This document shows positions 25,022 to 31,648 of a stretch of DNA of 31,648 nucleotides, piece after piece. Position 1 is the first letter of the stretch. Every line of letters starts with the position of its first letter. Location of the stretch: positions 7,006 to 38,653 of the forward strand of contig NW_008705582.1 in the NCBI RefSeq assembly GCF_000186865.1. Direction: 5' to 3'. Both the position numbers and the translations under genes were made by a program. The notes beneath the pieces were generated by a model. It did not search any database. It worked only from the letters and a program-made list of their open reading frames with translations, and was not told the origin of the DNA. Source of the stretch: Aureococcus anophagefferens (lineage: Eukaryota; Sar; Pelagophyceae; Pelagomonadales; Pelagomonadaceae).

Positions 25022-25184
25022 CGTGCTTTTTCAGCGTGTGTAATTCAGCGTTTCATCATCCACATCAACTTGGAGACGAGTTTTGTTGCCGTGCCGATCT
25101 ATAGATCGAAGGCCTCAATCTCCGCGTCGTTCGTAGCAATGAAGGCGGGCTGGCGGTGTCCGACTCGAAGCATCACCGCTCCAA
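25022..25184. promoter_or_regulatory. Divergent promoter with a 14-bp perfect palindrome
   Basis: An AT-richer gap between divergent genes. A perfect palindrome, CGATCTATAGATCG, lies at 25095-25108 with TATA at its centre. TTCAGCGT occurs twice at about 25030 and 25047. It could be a core promoter element or binding site; function is inferred from position only. Confidence 0.45.
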
Positions 25185-25729
25185 ATGCTGCCTCGCCTCG
25201 TAACCGCCGCGCCCGCCTGCGCAGGTCGCCCTTTTCGCTACGCTCGCCGCGACGGCTTCGGCCCTCGCGCCGTCCAAGCTCGACCGCCGGTCGTTTTTCA
25301 AGACCGCCGCCGCCGTCGCCGCCGGCGCGCCGGCCGCCGCCTTCGCGACGTACCGCGGCGCGACAGCAGCGCAGCGAATCATTGGCCGAAGAATAGAGGC
25401 GAGAGCGGGACGCGGGACCGGCCGCGCGGACGCGCTCGCGCGCGGCGCGCTCGCCCCGCGGCGCCGCCTCACTCGCCGCCGCAGGCTACCCGACGGAGGA
25501 CATCCCCAAGTTCGAGCCCAAGGAGAACTTCGCGACGCTTTACCCCGACAAGAAGATCCTCCTCGAGAAGAAGTCGCCGGTGGACCGCATCGACCTCGCG
25601 CCGCCGGGCTTCAAGACGTACAAGAACACGTACCCGGGCCTCTTCGGCGACCGCGGCATCGTCACGGCGCCGGAGGTCAAGCCCAAGGCGCCGCCGCCGG
25701 CCGAGGCCGCGCCCGCGCCCGCGGCGTAG
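25185..25729 (+). CDS. Probable thylakoid-lumen protein with twin-arginine signal
   Basis: The visible reading frame is LFATLAATASALAPSKLDRR then SFFKTAAAVAAGAPAAAFA. This is a hydrophobic presequence followed by a twin-arginine (RRSFFK) signal with an Ala cleavage region, as in bipartite lumen-targeting sequences. A 127-bp GC-AG intron (25358-25484) joins TYR to GYPTEDIPKF. The mature part is about 80 residues, Lys/Pro-rich (KFEPKENFATLYPDKKILLE, APPGFKTYKNTYPGLFGDRG), ending in a Pro/Ala tail at 25729. The start is uncertain: an in-frame TAA at 25201 blocks upstream extension. Joining the ATG at 25185 would require a 25-bp intron (GTAACC to GCGCAG, 25200-25224), so another first exon may exist. 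A small photosystem-associated lumen protein is likely; the exact identity is unknown. Confidence 0.65.
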
Positions 25730-25836
25730 GGGGCACGCGGCGCCGCCCCTTCCTAAAGCACGGACCCCTGCATCGCCGCCCCTTCCCCCGAGAACTCGGG
25801 CCTGCGCCGCCTTAGGGAACGCCCCGCGCCCGGGCT

Positions 25837-26680
25837 CTAGAGCCACGCGCTCCGCTCGCCCCTCCGGCGGCCGTGGGCGCTGCAGCCCGAGCAGAGCCAG
25901 ACGCCGAGGTCGTCGCCCCAGCAGCCGCCGTCCACGACCTCGTCGTCGCGCACGGGCTCCGGCGCCTGGAGGAGCGCGAGCTGCGCGCGCTCGTGCTCGA
26001 CCCGCTCGCGCTCGAGGTCCGCGAGGCCGCGCTCGACCTGTGTGCAAATCTTCAAGCCGACTTCAATGTGCGCGTATTCGACACGAGCTCTTCGGCTGTG
26101 CTTCGAGAACTTGATGAGAGAACTCGATCCGTCCAAGAATCAGCCGAATCGACTTCGATGTGACCGAGCTCGAGAATTTCAAAGTTTGGTCGGGACGTCC
26201 CAAACCGGCGGTTGATTTGCACACAGGCGTCGACCTGGAAGCGGTGCCGGTGCACCTTGGTCTGGAGCTGGATGATCTCCCGCGTCAGCTGCATGCGCCG
26301 GTCCGGGTCGCCGTGGTTGATGTGGCGCAGCAGGTGCGACACGAACTCCTTGCCTGCGGGCGGCGGGGCGGCGTCGGGCGCGCGCGCGCTCAAAGTCGGT
26401 GCCGGCGCGGCGCCGCGCGGGAGAGCTGCTGGTCGTGGTTCTCGTCGAGCACGTCGACGAGCTTGAAGCCGACGGCGCGCAGCTCCGCGCCCGAGATGCA
26501 CTCGTTGGGCTGCTTCAGGTCGTCGAAGATGGCGTCGAGCATCGTGTGGGGGATGTCGACGCTGTCCTTCGAGGTCGTGAAGCCCTTCTCGAAGGTGTCC
26601 TGGATCGATTTGCGCACGCTCTTGCGCTCCGCGGACGACGGCGCCACGCGCGCGTGCGCTGACGGCGTCGACGCTGTCAT
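25837..26680 (-). CDS. Single-EF-hand protein with C-terminal CxxC motif
   Basis: Exons 26680-26419, 26353-26235 and 26037-25837 sum exactly to 193 residues. The 65-bp first intron (GC-AG) falls inside an EF-hand loop: DENHDQQLS joins to RKEF, giving a perfect 12-residue loop with Glu at position 12. This supports the splice choice. Exon 1 has a helical lead with an additional EF-like half (DAIFDDLKQPNECISGAEL). Exon 2 is a helix (MQLTREIIQLQTKVHRHRF). Exon 3 continues a Glu/Arg coiled coil (LADLERERVEHERAQLALL) and ends with WGDDLGVWLCSGCSAHGRRR. The CxxC alone is too little for a zinc ribbon. The second intron is an antisense family A introner. The role is probably calcium-dependent regulation; no orthologue is recognised. 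Confidence 0.82.
26038..26226 (+). mobile_element. Introner family A, copy 5 (antisense to its host gene)
   Basis: The ends are CTGTGTGCAAATC and GATTTGCACACAG (perfect 13-bp inverted repeats). The element body runs on the plus strand, the host gene on the minus strand. Flanks on the host strand are GTCGACGC and GTCGAGCG, an 8-bp duplication that has since diverged in its last three bases. The intron is 26234 down to 26038, GT-AG, phase 0 (Phe-Gln|Val-Glu). It also keeps the near-palindromic GTTTGGTCGGGACGTCCCAA near one end. Confidence 0.93.
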
Positions 26681-26868
26681 CGTGATTTTTATCGCAAAAG
26701 AACAGACGATCTTTTTGACGTTTCAAGATCTTTTTTGACGCCGGTCGCGATCGGCGGGCCCCGGGCCGGAGCCCGGCTCTCTTGAGGGCTTCTTGAGGCC
26801 GGCCGCGCGACTTGCCGCGCGCCTAGGCCGCGCCCCGCGCCCGCATCGCGGCGGCCCGGTTACGACCC
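26681..26868 (-). promoter_or_regulatory. Promoter of the EF-hand gene with a T-rich direct repeat
   Basis: At 26709-26742 GATCTTTTTGACG and GATCTTTTTTGACG occur in tandem, separated by TTTCAA. The stretch is strongly AT-rich against the surrounding genes and ends 30-70 bp upstream of the ATG at 26680. TGACG is a common bZIP half-site. A core promoter or factor-binding role is inferred. The remainder is GC-rich 3' sequence of the sorting nexin gene. Confidence 0.45.
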
Positions 26869-29258
26869 CTAGACGGAGATGACGGAGTCCTCGGAGAGGC
26901 CGCCGAAGGGCTCGAGGCCGCCGTTGTGGAAGGACGCCTCCTCGTCGTCCGAGTCCGCGGCGTGTGGCCGGTCGCCGAAGGGCGGGTCCGGCGGCGCGGC
27001 CGGCGCCGCGGGCCGCGCGGCGGCGGCGGGCGCCTCGCGCGCGGCCGCGGGGCGCCGCGCGGCGGCCTCGGCGACGGCCGGCGGCAGCTTCGTCGCGCGG
27101 ACGCGCGCGAGCGACGCCTTGACCTCGACGTCCGTGGGCTGCATGGCGTCCTTGAGCTGGTGCCACGTGGCCGCATTGCGCTTGACGAAGCCGAGGTTCG
27201 TCGCCGCGTACTCGAGGAGCGCGCCGCGGAGCTCGAGCGCGCGGCCGGCCTCGAAGCGGCCCTGCTCGCCCGCGAGCGCTCCGTCGACGGCGCGCTCCGC
27301 GGCGACGGACGCGTCGCGCGCGGCCCGCGCGGCCTCGAGGCGCGCCGTGGCCACGTGGACGCGCTGGGAGCCGTCGACGCCGCCCGCGCGCGCGGCCGCG
27401 AGCCGCTGGATCGCGCGCTCGAGGTCGCGGCGCGCGCGCTGCGTGTCCGCGCGCGCGGCCTCGCGGTCGCCCGCGGCGTCGCGCGCGGCCTCCATGAGCG
27501 CCTTCTGGTAGCGGAGCTGCTCGAGGAACTCGGCGACCTCGTGGTCCACGTGGTCCTGCGCGCACGTGCCCACGGCCTCGACCTTGGCGCCCAACGCGGC
27601 GACGAGCGCGCCCAGCGGCTCGCCGCCGCCGGCGGCGGGCTCGGCCTCGTCGCCCGGCGCGCCGTCGACGGCGCCGCCGGCGAGCGCGAGGTAGCGGCCC
27701 GCGCGGCAGGCCTCGTAGGCCGCGGCGCGCTTCGCGCGGACGACGGCCTCCGCGGCCGCGCGCGCGCGCTCGACGGCCGGCAGCAGCTTGGCGACGCGCG
27801 CCGTGAGCGGCGACGCCGCGGAGCCCTCGAGGCCCGGCGGGCCGTAGGCGCTGTGGGCGCCCAGCGACTCCTTGAGCGTCGACGACAGCGCGCCCGCGGC
27901 GGAATGGGCGACGCCCGCGGCCGCGCCGAGGCCCTCGCGCGCGGCGCCGAGCAGCCCCGCGGCGGCCGCGGACCACGTCGCCGGCGCGGGCGGCGGCGCC
28001 TCGGGGGTTTCGTCCTCCGCCGCGCCGTCGGCGCCGTCGAGGAGCGCGCGCGCCGCCGCGAGCCCCGCGGGCGACCTGGGCAGCAAAAGGGTGCGACATT
28101 CCCAACTTCAAAGGCTCCTATCTCGGCCGTTTTCCGCTCGTTTCGGCTGATTTTTGGACGAGCGATCATCTCTCGGAGCGCTCTCGAAGCGTGGGTGCTG
28201 TTTCCGAAACGCGCGCGCGCGGAACACTCACGTTGAAGCGACGTTGAATCACCCTGTTCCAGCCCCGCGGGCGACGCGTCGAGCAGCGCCTGGACCTCGA
28301 GCGACCCCCGGAGCTTCGGGTGCGCGACGACGCGGTTCGCGAAGCGCGTCAGCGACTCCATGCGCTCGCGCACGAAGTCGTGGGACGTGTTGTTCGCCCA
28401 GCGCTTCGGCGAGAGCAGCGGCGGCACGACGACGCCCGGGCGGCTCCGCCGGAGCCGCTCGCGGCACCACTCGAAGTCGGAGAAGCGGCGGAGCACGCGC
28501 ATCTCGCTCCGCCCGTAGTGGGCGCAGGTGGACCGCGTGCGCACGGCGTACTGCGTGAACTGCTGGAGCCCCTCGCCGACGAGCTGGGGCGACATGACCT
28601 TGACGATCGAGCCGCCCGCGCCTGGGCAGGACAAGAGAGATTCAACGTCGCTTCAACGTGAGTGTTCCGCGCGCGCGCGTTCCGGAAAAAGCATCCACGC
28701 TTCGAGAGCGTTCCGAGACAAAAATCAACCGAAACGAGTGGAAAACGGCCGAGATATGAGGCTTTGAAGTTGGGAATTTCGCTCTCTTGTCCTGCGCTGG
28801 CCCGCGCCCGGCCGGCTCGGCGGGTCCCCAAAGTCCGGCGGCGCCCACTCGCGCAGGCCGTCGGCGACGAGCGGCAGGGCGTCGTCGCCCTCGAGGTCGA
28901 CGCCGGCCGCGGCCAGCGCGCAGAGGCGGCAGGCGACGTGCCAGCCCGCCTCGCCGAGCGCCGCGTCTTCCCCGCCGGCCGTCGCGGCCGCCGCGAGCGC
29001 GTGGCAGCGCGCCACGGCGGGCTCGGACGCGAGGCACCGCCGCAGGAACGCGCGGCTCTCGCCGGGGCTCAGCAGGCCGTCGCCGTCGCCGTCGGCGACG
29101 AGGAAGAGCGCGCGGAAGAGCGCCGCCTCCTCGGCGCTCAGGACCACCGGCGCGCCGAGGCCCGCGCAGCCGACGACCTGCACGCCGCCGGACGCCAGGG
29201 ATTCGATGGTCGCGCCGCCGCTCGCCCGCGCCGGCGGGAGCTGGAAGGGCTCCTCCAT
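26869..29258 (-). CDS. Sorting nexin with EH, PX and BAR-type domains
   Basis: Exons 29258-28808, 28621-28276 and 28075-26869 join exactly in frame (667 residues); both introns are family B introners. Exon 1 has an EH-type EF-hand module: the calcium loop DGDGDGLLSPGE (56-67), then the second helix pair and a closing WAPPDFGDPP. Exon 2 (about 151-265) is a PX domain that binds phosphoinositide, with the RRFSDFEWCRERL basic pocket and VVPPLLSPKRW loop. Exon 3 starts a long helical region (about 300-570) fitting a Vps5/SNX-BAR dimer (KLLPAVERARAAAEAVVRAK, EFLEQLRYQKALMEAARDA, LRGALLEYAATNLGFVKRNA). An Ala/Pro-rich linker and an acidic tail (DSDDEEASFHNGG) follow. The likely place of action is endosomes; the EH module would recruit NPF-motif endocytic proteins. 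Confidence 0.85.
28076..28262 (-). mobile_element. Introner family B, copy 2 (unusually long flanking duplication)
   Basis: On the host strand the element begins CTGGAACAGGGTG and ends CTGCCCAG. The intron is 28275 down to 28076, GT-AG. The flanks share 13-15 bp (GTCGCCCGCGGGG, then CT) instead of 8 bp. Excision gives Asp-Ala|Ser-Pro-Ala-Gly-Leu-Ala with the repeat used once. It is in sense orientation with the sorting nexin gene. The 5' terminus differs from the usual CTGGGCAGGACAAG, so this end may have been rearranged. Confidence 0.88.
28622..28799 (+). mobile_element. Introner family B, copy 3 (antisense to its host gene)
   Basis: The ends are CTGGGCAGGACAAGAGAG and CTCTCTTGTCCTGCGCTG, inverted repeats with two mismatches. 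The 8-bp duplication GCCCGCGC is perfect at 28614-28621 and 28800-28807 (GCGCGGGC on the host strand). The intron is GC-AG, and splicing gives Arg-Pro-Gly-Ala-Gly-Gly-Ser. It has lost about ten bases in the core region (GAGACAAAAATCAACCGAAA). Confidence 0.94.
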
Positions 29259-29366
29259 GGCGCGCGCTGCGACGCGAAGTCTCCGCGGCGTCCGCTTTTG
29301 AGTTTGTTATGGCACCCCTTCTTCAACATTAATGCAACCATCGAGGTTGAAGATACCTACCTCGGC
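29259..29366. promoter_or_regulatory. Short gap holding the sorting nexin promoter
   Basis: These 108 bp between two minus-strand genes contain an AT-rich block (CATTAATGCAACC) flanked by TTCAAC and GTTGAA, a loose inverted repeat at about 29323-29352. No gene is seen. Confidence 0.35.
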
Positions 29367-31559
29367 TTACGCGCCGTCGTCGGGTCCCTCGTCGTCGACG
29401 GTGGCGTTGTAGCGGATGCGCCAGGGCCCCGTCGCGCAGTGGACCGTGAGGAGGGGCACGCGGCCGTCGCCGTCGCGGCGCCGCTTCCGCCCGCGCGGCG
29501 GCCCGTCGCCGCCGGAGCGCGGGCCCTCGCTTGGCACGCGCGCCGCGTCCGCGAGGGCGTCGAAGGCCTCGGGCTCCTCGCCGAGGGCCGCCGCGAGCGT
29601 GCGGCCGTAGCGGCGGAGCGCGCCGGACGCGTCGGCCTTGAGCTCCTCGTAGGCCGTGTCCTCGACGTGGGGCGCGCGCCTCAGCCAGCACGTGTGGTGG
29701 TTGATGGCCCTGCGGAGCTCGAGGCCGAGGTCGCCGAGCGTCGCGCCGCCGCCGAGGAGCGACGCCGCGAGCGCCGTGGGCCGCCGGTGCGTCGTGAAGA
29801 CGAGGCGCCGCCGGCACGCGCGGCCCGCGAGGTTCGGGTCGAACTCGTGGCTCTTGATGAGGAGCACGTCCCCGGCCGTCGCGGACGCGAGGCGCTCGCG
29901 CGACGCCGCGGCCGCGCGCGCGCGCGCGTCGTCGCCGCCGCCGCCGCCGCCGGCGTCGAGGTCGCCGTCGGACGCGAGCCAGTGCCAGTTCCAGTAGAAG
30001 CGCTTCGGCTCGACGCCCAGCAGCGCCAACGCCTCCTCGATGAGGCGCACCTGCTCGCCGGAGCCCGCGCGCGCGACGCCCGCGGCGACGATCGCGAGCT
30101 TGCACGCGCGCGGCGGCGGGTCCTGGGCCAGGTCCTCGCCGCCGACCTTGACGCCGCTCCAGAAGCTGCACTGCGGCGGCCGGTGCGCGCGGCAGGGCAC
30201 GTCCTTGAAGCGGTCGCCGCCCGTCGCGCGCGCCTCGACGCACCACGACGTGTCGCACGCCGCCGCGGGGTCCGGCGCGCGCGCGGCCTTGGCCAGGACG
30301 GACCAGGGCGGCCGCGTCGCGCGGAGCCGGAGCACGTGCTCCGTCATCGACGACTTGCCCGTGCCGTAGAAGTGGCGCGCGTTCGCGGCGACGAGCTGCT
30401 CGACGACGCCCTTCTCCGCGAGCGAGAGCCACCGGTAGTCGCCGACGCCGAGGGAGGCGCCCGTCGCGACGCGCCAGCCCGGCGGCGCCTCGCGCGCCAT
30501 GAGGAAGAGGGGCCGCCGCGCGCGCCGCGCGGACGCGACGACCTCCTCGATGCGGTCGCGCGACGTCCGCGCCTCCTCCGGGTAGAGCGCCTCGAAGGTG
30601 TCGCCCGTGCGGAGGTGCGCGGCGTCGTAGTCGCCCTTGAGCGCCTTGACCATGGCCCGGGCGACGTTGACGAGGTGGCCGTGGGCCCGGAGCGCGTGCG
30701 TCGGCACGCCGCGGTCGCCCTGGAGCCGGCCGAGCGTCCACCGCTTCGGCGACGACGCGACCTTGTCGCCCGTGACCTCCAACACCTTGGCCGTCGGCGG
30801 CTTGAGCAACAAGTCCTCGCAGGCCTCGACGGTGCCGCAGCCGACACTCTCCGCGCCGGCCATCTCGACGGCGAACTGCGCGCGGCCGACCTGGGCAGGA
30901 CAAGAGAGATTCAACGTCGCTTCAACGTGAGTGTTCCGCGCGCGCGCGTTCCGGAAAAAGCATCCACGCTTCGAGACCGTTCCGAGGGATGATCGCTCGT
31001 CCAAAAATCAGCCGAAACGAGTGGAAACCGGCCGAGCTAGGAGGCTTTGAAGTTGGGAATTTCGCTCTCTTGTCCTGCCCCGCGGCCGACCCAGGGCACG
31101 CCGAGGTGGTCGCAGTCGAAGACGTGGCACGTGTAGGTCGGCGCGCCGTCCTCGGCGTCGTGGGGCGCGAGCGCGTCGGGCACGACGAGCGTCCGGCCCA
31201 ATAATTGCGCCATGGACCGCGCGTTCTCGAGCGCGATGCGCTGGTTGTTGAGGCCCTCGGTCTCGACGTAGCCGAGGAAGCGCGCCTCGTGGCCGTAGGG
31301 CCGCCGCGCGAAGACGTCGACGCCCCGCTTCCGCCCGAGGCTCCGCGACGGCGGCGCCGCGGCCGTCGCGTTGCACGGGTTGCCCGGCTCGAACGCGTCG
31401 CAGCGGCCGCGCTCGACGCGGTCCACGTAGTGGCGGATCCAGAAGCGCGCGTGGTTGAGCCGCCGCGTCGGCGCGCAGGCGTCGCGCTTCGGCCAGGAGA
31501 TGCCGTGGATCCACGCGAAGGACACCAAGTTCGCGCGGTAGAGAGCCTTCGGGCGGTGC
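29367..31559 (-). CDS. O-fucosyltransferase-like / sulfotransferase-like fusion (5' end beyond window)
   Basis: Visible exons are 31559-31091 and 30890-29367. The first begins after an introner (HRPKALYRANLVSFAWIHGI), so the start lies outside. It includes the GDP-fucose O-fucosyltransferase hallmark EGLNNQRIALENARSMAQLL followed by GRTLVVPD. The second exon continues the fold (HGHLVNVARAMVKALKG) to the donor-site part (RRPLFLMAREAPP, RWLSLAEKGVVEQLVAANAR, HFYGTGKSSMTEHVLRLR). From about 30110 down a sulfotransferase-like domain follows: a degenerate P-loop (VARAGSGEQVRLIEEAL), GDVLLIKSHEFDPN, and VFTTHRRPTALAASLL as the PAPS 3'-phosphate site. The tail is basic (RGRKRRRDGDGR). The splice at Trp|Val-Gly-Arg-Ala is phase 0. 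The likely setting is the secretory pathway, fucosylating and sulfating one substrate. Confidence 0.78.
30891..31082 (+). mobile_element. Introner family B, copy 4 (antisense to its host gene)
   Basis: The inverted repeats GGCAGGACAAGAGAG and CTCTCTTGTCCTGCC are perfect over 15 bp. The 8-bp duplication CGGCCGAC lies at 30883-30890 and 31083-31090 (GTCGGCCG on the host strand). The intron is GT-AG, phase 0, 31090 down to 30891. It has the full-length B body with the core TCGTCCAAAAATCAGCC at 30997-31013. This is the best-preserved B copy in the window and, with copy 3, probably among the youngest. Confidence 0.96.
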
Positions 31560-31648
31560 CTGGGCAGGACAAGAGTGCGAAATTCCCAACTTCAAAGGCT
31601 CCTCTCTCGGCCATTTTCCACTCGTTTCGGCTGATTTTGACGAGCGAT
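31560..31648 (-). mobile_element. Introner family B, copy 5 (cut by the window edge)
   Basis: The plus strand begins CTGGGCAGGACAAGAGTGCG and runs in the reverse body order to copies 3 and 4, so it is in sense with the host gene. On the host strand it ends CTGCCCAG followed by exon sequence GCACCGCC, giving the 3' splice site. The matching 5' end and second duplication lie beyond 31648. TTGACGAGCGAT near the edge has lost part of the TTTTTGGACGAGCG core. Confidence 0.92.

Noticed and set aside
28662..30992. 776-codon plus-strand open frame opposite the sorting nexin and fucosyltransferase genes
   Set aside because: Antisense shadow, also running through two introners and an intergenic region; no domain recognised.
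1..31648. Bacterial or plasmid origin with operons and phage-defence genes
   Set aside because: Spliced genes, eukaryote-specific proteins and introners exclude it.

Overview
The window is nuclear DNA from a very GC-rich, gene-dense eukaryotic alga, most likely the pelagophyte Aureococcus anophagefferens or a close relative. Evidence: spliced genes 70-400 bp apart on both strands, GC-rich third codon positions, eukaryote-only proteins (RPA70, glutamate-cysteine ligase catalytic subunit, sorting nexin, UBC12-type E2), a candidate thylakoid-lumen protein with a twin-arginine signal, and many short transposon-like introns ('introners'), which are known from Aureococcus and Micromonas. The assignment comes from recognising these traits; no search was run. 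The sequence is draft quality: a 50-N gap (16093-16142), one stray N (15731) and two probable indel frameshifts.

Layout, left to right: EF-hand protein (-, partial, 191-1006); single-pass membrane protein (-, 1075-1818); sulfotransferase/glycosyltransferase fusion (+, 1907-4513); coiled-coil protein (+, 4604-5318); RPA1 (+, 5782-7771); U-box protein ending in an RPA32-type winged helix (-, 7857-9233); GCLC (-, 9586-11802); GT-A-like protein (+, 12155-13101); LamG-like/glycosyltransferase (-, 13113-14687); AAA_28-like NTPase (+, 14777-15619); proline-rich protein with the N gap (-, 15664-17536); UBC12-like E2 without its catalytic Cys (-, 17698-18584); ABHD/YheT-type hydrolase (+, 18997-20378); dysferlin-domain protein (-, 20390-23470); UPF0126/YicG-like membrane protein (-, 23678-25021); probable lumenal protein (+, 25185-25729); EF-hand protein (-, 25837-26680); EH-PX-BAR sorting nexin (-, 26869-29258); O-fucosyltransferase/sulfotransferase fusion (-, 29367-31559, running off the right edge).

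The dominant signal is ten recognisable introners plus one decayed copy, all inside coding sequence. There are two subfamilies (A and B) with a shared core. They are about 180-205 bp, start CTG or CAG and end CAG in the transcript, and usually have an 8-bp target-site duplication. The element supplies the 3' splice AG and the duplicated target supplies the 5' splice site (GT or GC, once apparently GA). Both terminal repeats encode the AG, so copies splice in either orientation. Removing each one restores the host reading frame.

The strongest protein-level novelty is the U-box protein whose C-terminus is an RPA32-like winged helix. It lies tail-to-tail with RPA1 and suggests an E3 ligase that recruits partners the way RPA does. 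Also notable are the UBC12-like pseudo-E2, two reciprocal fusions of sulfotransferase with glycosyltransferase domains, an EH-PX-BAR sorting nexin, and a UPF0126 protein split by an EF-hand-like insert.
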